This document shows positions 57,527 through 64,000 of a DNA stretch of 64,000 nt, piece by piece. Source of the DNA: an uncultured Oleiphilus sp. (lineage in GTDB: Bacteria; Pseudomonadota; Gammaproteobacteria; Pseudomonadales; Oleiphilaceae). The notes under the pieces were generated by a model, which was given only the letters and a program-made list of their open reading frames with translations, had not been told where the DNA came from and made no database searches. The stretch is from the NCBI GenBank assembly GCA_913020045.1, contig CAJWBE010000012.1, positions 35,783 through 99,782 on the forward strand. Direction: 5' to 3'. The position numbers and the translations under genes were made by a program. How positions within the stretch are numbered: position 1 is the stretch's first letter; each line of letters begins with the position of its first letter.

Positions 57527-58316
57527 TATTTCTAAGTCAAATTTAGAAAATCAAACTGTACGAAATAAAAATGCAGTCAATGACTCTGTAAATGTTAATA
57601 AATCGATGGGGCATATTGCGTCTCATCTTAGCGATTTAAGAGATAAGTTAGTCCCAGCAATCGCTGCGGTTATTGCAGTATTTATAAGCTTGTATTCGTA
57701 TAGCAATGAACTCTACTTGTTTGTTTCAGAGCCATTGCGTGCGTTGTTACCAGAGAATACGACGATGATTGCAACAGACGTTGCGTCACCGTTCTTAACG
57801 CCGTTTAAACTTTCCTTTTTAGCGTCATTCTTCTTGGCCATGCCGATTATTTTATTTCAGATATGGCGCTTCATTGCACCTGCCTTGTATCGATCTGAAA
57901 AACGTCTTGCCTTGCCGCTTTTGTTCTCTAGTCTTGCTTTGTTTTATAGCGGTGTCGCTTTTGTTTATTACCTTGTTTTTCCCCTCATATTTGGTTTTTT
58001 CACCAGTGTTGGGCCCGAGGGCGTGGCGGTGATGACCGATATTGGTCGGTACTTGGATTTTGTGATTAAGATGTTTTTTGCCTTCGGTCTCGTGTTTCAG
58101 ATGCCCATCGTCATTATCGTATTTGTCGTTACCGAGATGACCACCATTGAGAGTTTGAAAAACAAACGGCCCTATATCGTCATTGGCTGCTTTACATTGG
58201 GAATGCTGCTCACGCCACCGGATGTTATTTCTCAAACCCTCTTAGCCCTACCGATGTATCTATTGTTCGAATTGGGTTTGTTTTGCTCAGGTTTTCTAAT
58301 TAGCACCAATGATTAA
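57519..58316 (+). CDS. tatC: Tat translocase subunit TatC
   Basis: A 265-residue polytopic protein with six membrane helices. MGHIASHLSDLRDKLVPAIAAV carries the conserved HLxxLRxR-type cytoplasmic signal-peptide site; FVYYLVFPLIFGFF and LLTPPDVISQTLLALPMYLLFE (the TPPD motif before the last helices) are family marks. The N-terminus has about 30 extra polar residues. It overlaps tatB, so coupled. Being island-borne, these Tat genes are probably additional to a housekeeping set elsewhere in the genome. Confidence 0.93.
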   Translation: MSSISKSNLENQTVRNKNAVNDSVNVNKSMGHIASHLSDLRDKLVPAIAAVIAVFISLYSYSNELYLFVSEPLRALLPENTTMIATDVASPFLTPFKLSFLASFFLAMPIILFQIWRFIAPALYRSEKRLALPLLFSSLALFYSGVAFVYYLVFPLIFGFFTSVGPEGVAVMTDIGRYLDFVIKMFFAFGLVFQMPIVIIVFVVTEMTTIESLKNKRPYIVIGCFTLGMLLTPPDVISQTLLALPMYLLFELGLFCSGFLISTND

Positions 58317-58361
58317 TTTTATCGTCTTTCTTTATCACCCGGCTTTAAGGAGAGTAACTAT

Positions 58362-60029
58362 ATGGAAGCGACAATCACAGGACGGTCACGTTATCAAATA
58401 CCTCATCACGTTCTAATGAAACGCGCGTTTGATACGCCCGATGAGGTCTACTTACGTCAACCTATAGATCGTTTTTACAACGAGTACACTTGGAATGATG
58501 TATTTGATCGCTCGTGTCGTTTGGCGGCTTTTTTTAGGGGACAAGGCTTGAAGCGCGGAGATACGGTGGCGCTCCTGTCTAAGAATGTTGCGGAATGGTT
58601 TATTATCGACTTTGCTATTTCGATTGCTGGCTTGGTGTCTGTGCCTATTTACCCCAGTGCGAATAAAGAAACGCTGTCGTATATTATCGAACACAGTGAG
58701 GCTAAGCTACTACTGTTAGGTAAGTTGGATGACGATCGCGCGATAAATGATATTTTACCACACCTAGATATCGTCACGGTTGCGACGCTGTATACCGACA
58801 TCCAATGCCAGCACAACATGTCTGAGATATTAGCGGCTTACGAGCCCTTGTTAGATCTGCATGAGCCTGATTTAGACGACACGTTTTCTTTAATCTATAC
58901 CTCGGGTTCTACGGGTTATCCTAAAGCCGCTGTCGTGAGCTATCGCAATATTGCTTATGGCGCGAATGCCACCGTTAACGAAGCAGCATTAAACCGTGAA
59001 GATAGATTACTGTCATACTTGCCTCTGGCTCACGTTGCTGAGCGTTCTGTTATTCAGTACGCAAGTCTCTATTCTGGTGCTCAGGTTACGTTTGTAGAAT
59101 CGTTGGAAACCTTTGCTGACGATATTCAAAACACGCAACCGAGCATGTTTTTCTCTGTTCCGCGTTTATGGTTGAAGTTTCAATCGCTTGTTCTGCGTGA
59201 GATGCCGCAACAAAAACTCAGTGTGTTGCTGAAAATTCCTTTTCTAAATCGTTTGGTGGCGAAAAAGATCAAAACCAAGCTGGGATTATCTAAGGCTAAA
59301 ATCATCGGTTCGGGTACGGCGCCGATTCCAGTGTCGATACTAGAATGGTTTCGGTGTGTTGGCGTCGATATCTCTGAAGGGTGGGGAATGACAGAAACGA
59401 GCGGTACGGCGATAATGAATTATCCTTACAACGCAGAAAAAATAGGCACCATAGGTAAGCCGGTTGTAGGGACTGAAGTCAAAATATCTGACGCGGGTGA
59501 GATCTTGCTAAAAAGTGAAGGTATGGTCTCTGAATACTACAAAAGTAAAGATATAACAGAAGAAACCTTTCAAGGCGGCTGGTTACACACTGGAGATAAA
59601 GGCGATATTGATCAAGACGGTTACATCACGATCACTGGACGGGTTAAGGACCAATTCAAATCGGGTAAAGGGAAGTATGTTGTGCCCGTGCCGATTGAAA
59701 GTCGCTTGTATGAAAACCAGTGTATTGAGCAAGTGTGTGTGATGGGCTCAGGCCTGTCGCAACCGGTAGCCACGGTTGTGATCAATGAAGAGCAACGTCA
59801 TCAAGCAAGTCAGAAAGAGCTGGAACAAAGTTTAGAAGACTCGTTGATTTTAGTGAATGAATCTCTTGAGGCGCACGAAAAGCTTGAGCGTATCTATGTG
59901 GCCAATGAAGATTGGAGTGTTGAGAATAATTTACTAACGCCCACCTTAAAGATTAAGCGTAATGAACTTGAAAGTAAATATAGAAATGTAATTGAAGCGA
60001 AGTCGAATGAGAGGATTGTTTGGCTTTAA
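58362..60029 (+). CDS. AMP-dependent acyl-CoA synthetase (long-chain type)
   Basis: A 555-residue adenylate-forming enzyme. A3 motif SLIYTSGSTGYPKAAVVSYR, A5 EGWGMTETSGTAIM, A7/A8 TGDKGDIDQDGYITITGRVKDQFK, and the long-chain-type LLSYLPLAHVAERSV. It should convert a carboxylic acid, most likely a fatty acid, to acyl-CoA in the cytoplasm. AAGGAGAGTAAC precedes the ATG. It comes 45 bases after tatC, probably the last gene of the lox-tat transcript. It offers a route to take up or activate the fatty acid that the secreted enzymes release. Confidence 0.9.
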   Translation: MEATITGRSRYQIPHHVLMKRAFDTPDEVYLRQPIDRFYNEYTWNDVFDRSCRLAAFFRGQGLKRGDTVALLSKNVAEWFIIDFAISIAGLVSVPIYPSANKETLSYIIEHSEAKLLLLGKLDDDRAINDILPHLDIVTVATLYTDIQCQHNMSEILAAYEPLLDLHEPDLDDTFSLIYTSGSTGYPKAAVVSYRNIAYGANATVNEAALNREDRLLSYLPLAHVAERSVIQYASLYSGAQVTFVESLETFADDIQNTQPSMFFSVPRLWLKFQSLVLREMPQQKLSVLLKIPFLNRLVAKKIKTKLGLSKAKIIGSGTAPIPVSILEWFRCVGVDISEGWGMTETSGTAIMNYPYNAEKIGTIGKPVVGTEVKISDAGEILLKSEGMVSEYYKSKDITEETFQGGWLHTGDKGDIDQDGYITITGRVKDQFKSGKGKYVVPVPIESRLYENQCIEQVCVMGSGLSQPVATVVINEEQRHQASQKELEQSLEDSLILVNESLEAHEKLERIYVANEDWSVENNLLTPTLKIKRNELESKYRNVIEAKSNERIVWL

Positions 60030-60154
60030 GTTATAAATTGACTAAATTTTAAACAGATGTCAAATTGATATCTAAACTATCAACGTCATCAGTTTGTTGA
60101 TGTCAAATTTTCGCAAAAAGGCGAGAAATGTTCTTTGGGGATTAGTATGCTGTT

Positions 60155-61174
60155 GTGGGAGTGCCTGTGAGTAGTAGAGGTCATATTTCAGGTTCGTTAT
60201 TAAAAACGGTTGTTGATGTTGCTGAAATGACAGGGGTGTGTCGAAGTGATCTTCTCGCGTCTATGGAACTGTGTGACGAACAACTAGAGTCTTCTGGTTT
60301 TCGTTTGCCTGCTCAGGCCACAATTGAATTATTAAAGGATGTCATTGCGCGTTCGGGAGATCAAGGTTTCGGTCTACTCGTGGGCAGAGAGGTCAAACCT
60401 GGTTCTTTGAATTCTCTGGGCTACGCGCTGATGAGCGCAAAGAATTTAGACGAGGCTTTGAAAATACAAAAGGCTTTTGGCGGTATTATCTCCGACTGTG
60501 CTGAACTTAAAGTTTCTTTCAAAGGTGATTTCATCGTTGTCTCGTTCACGGTTGAAAGTGATGATCTAGAAGCGGTTCGTCCGTTGAATGATATGTTTAT
60601 GTCAACCATCTGGAATTATTCAAATTGGATAACCAGAACGGATGGAAAGCTGCACGCGATTACCTTTACTCATCCTGAACCAAGCTATAAAGAAGCTTAT
60701 ACCGAGATATTTGGTTTGGTGCCAGAGTTTGGTCAAGATGCATGTAGTTTCGTGTTTGATAAAAAGTTTCTGGAAGACCCTCTTTATCAGGCTGATGCGA
60801 GTTTAAATGCCTTAATGCAAGAGCGCAGTCAGACTGAACGTGATAAAACGAAATCGAGCGTAAGCGTTTATGCCGCAGTAGCTTATCAAGTCCGAAAACT
60901 ATTGCCTGTTCAAAAGGCAACACTCATTCTGGTTGCTGAACAACTCAATATGAGCGAACGCTCTTTAAGCCGAAAGTTAAGAGATGAAGGCTATTCGTTC
61001 AAATCAGTGCTATTAAGTGTTCGTGAAACGCTTGCTTTGGAGTATTTAAGGGATAAAGATCTGTCAGTCACCGATATTGCTAACAAATTAGGTTACCGAG
61101 ACTACAGTGCCTTCAGCCATGCCTTCAGAAGCTGGACGGGATATAGTCCGAAAGAGTTTCGAGAGACTAAATAA
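60155..61174 (+). CDS. AraC-family regulator, OruR/ArgR-like
   Basis: A 339-residue regulator with Arabinose_bd-like N-terminal domain (LLKTVVDVAEMTGVCRSDLLASMEL; GLLVGREVKPGSLNSLGYALMSAKNLDEAL) and C-terminal HTHs (ATLILVAEQLNMSERSLSRKLRDEG; VTDIANKLGYRDYSAFSHAFRSWTGYSPKEF). Start codon is a GTG, 60155, 60161 or 60167, with weak RBS. It closes the island, only 30 bases before the right terminator and the tRNA fragment. Confidence 0.88.
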   Translation: MGVPVSSRGHISGSLLKTVVDVAEMTGVCRSDLLASMELCDEQLESSGFRLPAQATIELLKDVIARSGDQGFGLLVGREVKPGSLNSLGYALMSAKNLDEALKIQKAFGGIISDCAELKVSFKGDFIVVSFTVESDDLEAVRPLNDMFMSTIWNYSNWITRTDGKLHAITFTHPEPSYKEAYTEIFGLVPEFGQDACSFVFDKKFLEDPLYQADASLNALMQERSQTERDKTKSSVSVYAAVAYQVRKLLPVQKATLILVAEQLNMSERSLSRKLRDEGYSFKSVLLSVRETLALEYLRDKDLSVTDIANKLGYRDYSAFSHAFRSWTGYSPKEFRETK

Positions 61175-61202
61175 ATCTATTGTTGATTTTCTGCAGTCGA
61201 AA

Positions 61203-61238
61203 AAAAGACCAGTTAGATTTCTCTAACTGGTCTTTTTA
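61203..61238. terminator. Terminator hairpin beside right att-like site
   Basis: AGACCAGTTAGA (61207-61218) pairs with TCTAACTGGTCT (61223-61234), 4-base loop, A run on the left and T run on the right. It works in both directions and serves the AraC gene; it parallels the hairpin at 39471-39505. Confidence 0.85.
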
Positions 61239-61241
61239 TTT

Positions 61242-61285
61242 GGTAGCGGGGGCTGGATTTGAACCAACGACCTTCGGTTATGAGA
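61242..61285 (-). repeat. 3' fragment of initiator tRNA-Met (att-like site, right)
   Basis: Read on the minus strand, 44 bases run from the anticodon loop (CTCATAACC) through the T arm (GGTTCAAATCC) to the acceptor end GCCCCCGCTACCA. It matches the 3' half of an initiator tRNA-Met with one base missing in the anticodon stem. The 5' half is absent: at 61286 the sequence becomes unrelated AT-rich DNA. A break in the anticodon loop is the classical crossover of tRNA-targeting integrases. Confidence 0.8.
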
Positions 61286-61494
61286 ATTACTGATTTGAGT
61301 AATATAAATATATCTCAAAATACTTAATAATCCGTCAAAGTACCTAAATAATTGCGTTATTGGCGTTTTGTGGCATAGTGCTAGGGTGTTTAAAGTCCTA
61401 TTGTGTCCGTATTCTTGGGCACCGATATCTATTTAATGGGGCACAGATACACCCCGATAAATCGATATGGACAGTCCTTTTGGCTCTATACATT
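61286..61494. other. Non-coding DNA between tRNA fragment and IS21
   Basis: About 210 bases of AT-rich sequence without a gene, with GTGTCCGTATTCTTGGGCAC-type sequence near 61400-61420 that recalls the TTGGGCACAA repeats of the left border. Possibly part of an integrase arm region. Confidence 0.4.
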
Positions 61495-61552
61495 TGTTAA
61501 TTTGCACTTAAAACTGACCCACCATTTGCATCGAATATTGACCCACCTGGTG
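61495..61552. repeat. IS21 left terminal repeat region
   Basis: TGTTAATTTGCACTTAAAAC with two copies of TGACCCAC (61516 region and 61542 region). It pairs with the inverted right end at 63905-63965. Confidence 0.8.
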
Positions 61553-61597
61553 GCCTGATTATGGCCCATTCGTTGAGTTAAATTCCAATAATTCCTG

Positions 61598-62344
61598 TTA
61601 TTTTTTCCGTTGTGTACTCGAGTGCTTAAATCGATAACTGTCATTGCCACTTTCAATGATATGGCAGTGGTGAGTTAAGCGGTCCAATAAAGCAGTTGTT
61701 AGTTTCGGATCGATAAAAATAGAAGACCATTCCGAGAAGCTTAGATTGGTGGTGATAATGACACTGGTTCGTTCATATAGCTGGCTCAGCAGATGAAACA
61801 GTAATGCCCCGCCATCTTTACTAAACGGTAAGTAACCTAATTCATCCAGTATCACCAAGTCGGTACTGATCAACCGGTTAGCAATGCGACCCGCTTTTCC
61901 TTCTCGTTTTTCTTGCTCCAAAGCGTTAACCAGTTCGACCGTTGAGAGAAAACGAACACGGAGTTGGTGTTGCTGAATGGCCTGCACACCAATCGCGGTT
62001 GCTAGGTGCGACTTACCCGTTCCCGGGCCTCCCACGAGCACGATGTTTTGACTATCCTGTGTGAACTCACACCGGTATAGACTCCTGACCAGTGCCTCAT
62101 TTACATCACTTTGCGCAAAGTCAAAACCGGCTAAATCGCGGTAAACAGGGAACTTGGCGGCTTTCATCTGATAGGCAATCGAGCGAACTTCTCGCTCAGT
62201 AGACTCCGCTTTGGTTAAAGCCGTTAAGATCGGGGCCGCTCGCTCATAAGCAGGGCCATCCTGTCTGGCAAGCTCTTCAATGCTGCAAGCCATACCGTAA
62301 AGTTTGAGGTTTTTAAAGGTGTGAATCATTGCTTCAATGTGCAT
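61598..62344 (-). CDS. istB: IS21 helper ATPase IstB
   Basis: A 248-residue IstB: Walker [18 protein letters not shown] near residue 105, Walker [18 protein letters not shown] near residue 167, sensor [15 protein letters not shown], and the C-terminal [18 protein letters not shown] typical of the family. It is an AAA+ ATPase related to DnaC that activates the IstA transposase and chooses the target. It overlaps istA by 11 bases. Confidence 0.95.
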   Translation of the reverse strand: MHIEAMIHTFKNLKLYGMACSIEELARQDGPAYERAAPILTALTKAESTEREVRSIAYQMKAAKFPVYRDLAGFDFAQSDVNEALVRSLYRCEFTQDSQNIVLVGGPGTGKSHLATAIGVQAIQQHQLRVRFLSTVELVNALEQEKREGKAGRIANRLISTDLVILDELGYLPFSKDGGALLFHLLSQLYERTSVIITTNLSFSEWSSIFIDPKLTTALLDRLTHHCHIIESGNDSYRFKHSSTQRKK

Positions 62345-63860
62345 GACGATTTCCTCTTAGTTGATCATAACGCGTGGTATTGGCTTCAGGTTCCTGGAGC
62401 AGCTCTATACTGGGCGGTGGGTTAAGGGGCATGGGCGTATCTTGGTTAATAAGCCGATGTAAACAGTTGATCACATGTGCTTTGGAGGGCCGCTCGATTT
62501 CCAGGGCCTTGATAATGGCTCGCTCGACATCTTTTTCGTCGTAGTGCAGTACCAGCGCCAAGACATCAACCATGTCACGATCACCACCAGGGTGACGCAT
62601 TAAGATCTTCTGTAAGGACTTAAAGCTCTCAGGCAACTCATCGAACGGCGCACCGTTGCGTAATGCGCCCGGTTTACGTTGTGCTACCGCCAGATAATGA
62701 TGCCAGTCATAAATCGTTTCACCTGGACCATTGTGGTCACGATTAAATACACGCAGGTGGATGGCCACCTGATGATCTTCGGCAATTATTTCCAGCCGTT
62801 CAGGATAGACATGCAGGCTAATACGTTGGTTAGCAAAGCTGGCCGGAACGCTATAGCGGTTGCGTTCAAAGTTAACCAAGCAGGTCGAACTCACCCGCTT
62901 GGTGTGTTCGACGTAACCATCAAAGTCGGTCGGTTTGACCATTAGCTGTCGTCTCTCCTCCAGCCACACATCGGCGATTGAACGGTCTGTATGCTCAACA
63001 TGCCGAGTTTTCTGCCATTCGATTTTGCACTGTTCTTCCAGCCAATGATTAAGTTCATTCAGGTTGGCAAAGCGCGGCGCCTGATGCCATAAACCGTTGC
63101 GTGCATCCTGCACCACTTTTTCAACTTGGCCTTTCTCCCAGCCGGCAGCGGCATTACAAAAGTCAGCATCGAACAAGTAATGACTAACCATCGTGAGAAA
63201 GCGACGATTGACCACGCGTTCTTTACCTCGTCCAACTTTATCCACGGCCGTTTTCATGTTGTCGTAGATGCCACGCTCCGGCACACCACCCAAAACTCGG
63301 AAAGCATGGTTGTGCGCATCGAATAACATCTCATGCGTTTGAGTCCAGTAAGCGCGAAGATAAAAAGCCCGACTGCAGCTCAACTTAAAATGAGCAATTT
63401 GAAGCCTTACCTTTTTGCCATCGATGAACGCCCAGCCATCGCCCCAGTCAAATTGGAAGGCTTCACCCATAGCAAAGCGTAAGGGTACATAAGCCTGCTT
63501 ACCGGCCGTCTGTTGGGCCAAGTGCTGCGCTTGTTTCCACTTGCGAGCGAAAGCTGCGACGCGATCGTAGGAACCTTCATACCCTAACAACTGCAAGTCA
63601 AAATAAAGCTGCTTTACCGATTTTCGCTGTTTCCGGTGACGTTTAGATTCTCGAAACAGCCAGCTAGTTAAGGTCTGACAATATTCATCAAGCTTGCTCG
63701 GCGAGTGCCGCTCTGGATAACTTGGATCAAGGTCTTTGACGGTGAGGTATTTACGAACGGTATTACGAGAGAGTCCTGTTCTTCGGGTGACTTCTCGAAT
63801 TGGCATACCTTCACGGAAATGCCAACGGCGAATTACACTGACTAATGCCACGTTTATCAC
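62334..63860 (-). CDS. istA: IS21 transposase IstA
   Basis: A 508-residue DDE transposase of the IS21 type. N-terminal HTH ([30 protein letters not shown]), rve integrase core with [12 protein letters not shown] (first Asp) and the [15 protein letters not shown] (second Asp) plus [16 protein letters not shown] (Glu), then the C-terminal beta domain ([15 protein letters not shown]). The reading frame is complete. It cuts and joins the IS ends with IstB. Confidence 0.95.
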   Translation of the reverse strand: MINVALVSVIRRWHFREGMPIREVTRRTGLSRNTVRKYLTVKDLDPSYPERHSPSKLDEYCQTLTSWLFRESKRHRKQRKSVKQLYFDLQLLGYEGSYDRVAAFARKWKQAQHLAQQTAGKQAYVPLRFAMGEAFQFDWGDGWAFIDGKKVRLQIAHFKLSCSRAFYLRAYWTQTHEMLFDAHNHAFRVLGGVPERGIYDNMKTAVDKVGRGKERVVNRRFLTMVSHYLFDADFCNAAAGWEKGQVEKVVQDARNGLWHQAPRFANLNELNHWLEEQCKIEWQKTRHVEHTDRSIADVWLEERRQLMVKPTDFDGYVEHTKRVSSTCLVNFERNRYSVPASFANQRISLHVYPERLEIIAEDHQVAIHLRVFNRDHNGPGETIYDWHHYLAVAQRKPGALRNGAPFDELPESFKSLQKILMRHPGGDRDMVDVLALVLHYDEKDVERAIIKALEIERPSKAHVINCLHRLINQDTPMPLNPPPSIELLQEPEANTTRYDQLRGNRHAH

Positions 63861-63904
63861 TCCAATGCTCCTGCTATAGATCTGCAGGTTTTGGTTTATA
63901 TACG

Positions 63905-63965
63905 TGGGTCAATATTCAATGCAAATATGGGGCTCTAGTGGGTCAGTTTTGGGTGCAAATCAACA
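63905..63965. repeat. IS21 right terminal repeat region
   Basis: GTGGGTCAATATT, then GTGGGTCAGTTTTGGGTGCAAATCAACA, the inverted counterpart of the left end. The IS ends at 63965. Confidence 0.8.
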
Positions 63966-64000
63966 CTTCACCAAAGCAAAGATAAAACGGCGGCTAGAAC

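Larger units (their letters stand above)
61495..63965 (-). mobile_element. IS21-family insertion sequence
   Basis: A 2,471-base element carrying istB and istA on the minus strand. The ends are inverted repeats: TGTTAATTTGCACTTAAAAC at the left and, inverted, TGTTGATTTGCACCCAAAAC at the right, each followed by ACTGACCCAC and an inner AATATTGACCCAC repeat, as multiple transposase sites of IS21 elements. Both genes are intact, so it may be active. I found no clear target duplication. Confidence 0.9.

Noticed and set aside
61480-64000. Target-site duplication around the IS21 element
   Set aside because: The bases flanking 61495 and 63965 do not match; none can be claimed.
1-64000. CRISPR arrays, rRNA, complete tRNA genes, restriction-modification or toxin-antitoxin systems
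   Set aside because: None seen by reading both strands and the ORF translations.

Overview
The window looks like the chromosome of a mid-GC, Gram-negative gammaproteobacterium, probably marine or free-living. Evidence: Gram-negative envelope genes (porin, LpxR-like protein, lipoproteins, TatABC, LifO-like chaperone), strong Shine-Dalgarno sites, an initiator-tRNA-Met fragment of gammaproteobacterial type, and many LysR and AraC regulators. All functional calls come from reading the translated sequence; no database was searched.

Region 1 (about 1-38.9 kb) is an accessory redox, electrophile and metal stress region. It holds a LysR-controlled set (GST, NTF2-like, DsbA/FrnE-like, tautomerase) and a TetR/ECF-sigma locus (GST, HPP protein, sigma factor, TetR, MAPEG, PNPOx-like flavoprotein). 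Next come a glutaredoxin/disulfide-reductase/NrtS set, azoreductase and deaminase, MdaB, AhpD-like and thioredoxin-like proteins, and a bufferin operon (YHS, BufA, BufB, BufC, DoxX). A second GST-MAPEG-flavoprotein module with a DJ-1 protein follows. A 16-bp palindrome, TGAACAG-N2-CTGTTCA, recurs at four places and is a good candidate operator for the TetR. Around 12.7-16.9 kb the DNA is a patchwork of duplications: a second copy of HPP-sigma-TetR in which only sigma survives, and two inverted copies of a divergent lysR/azoR pair that have decayed reciprocally.

Region 2 (about 39.3-61.4 kb) is bracketed by two directly repeated ends of an initiator-tRNA gene, each with a terminator hairpin, and looks like an old integrative island. 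It carries three AraC/OruR-type regulators, an SGNH lipoprotein, a LifO-like foldase, two secreted pectinacetylesterase/Notum-family esterases, a 7TM diguanylate cyclase, a coniferyl-aldehyde-type dehydrogenase, a lipoxygenase-fold protein without a signal peptide, a small twin-arginine-signal protein, its own TatABC and an acyl-CoA synthetase. Direct repeats of a GGCATGAAAT-type motif spaced 21-22 bp lie upstream of several of these genes. The most interesting hypothesis is that the lipoxygenase-like protein is exported as a passenger of the small Tat protein through the island's own Tat translocase, as part of a secreted lipid-modifying or oxylipin system. The lipoxygenase lacks several canonical iron ligands, so its chemistry is open.

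Region 3 (61.5-63.97 kb) is an IS21-family insertion sequence (istA, istB, terminal inverted repeats).

Several genes are broken: lysR and azoR copies, HPP and TetR remnants, a DNA alkylation repair gene, a MaoC-like gene and an adhesin-like fragment. The diguanylate cyclase and possibly one esterase show frame breaks.
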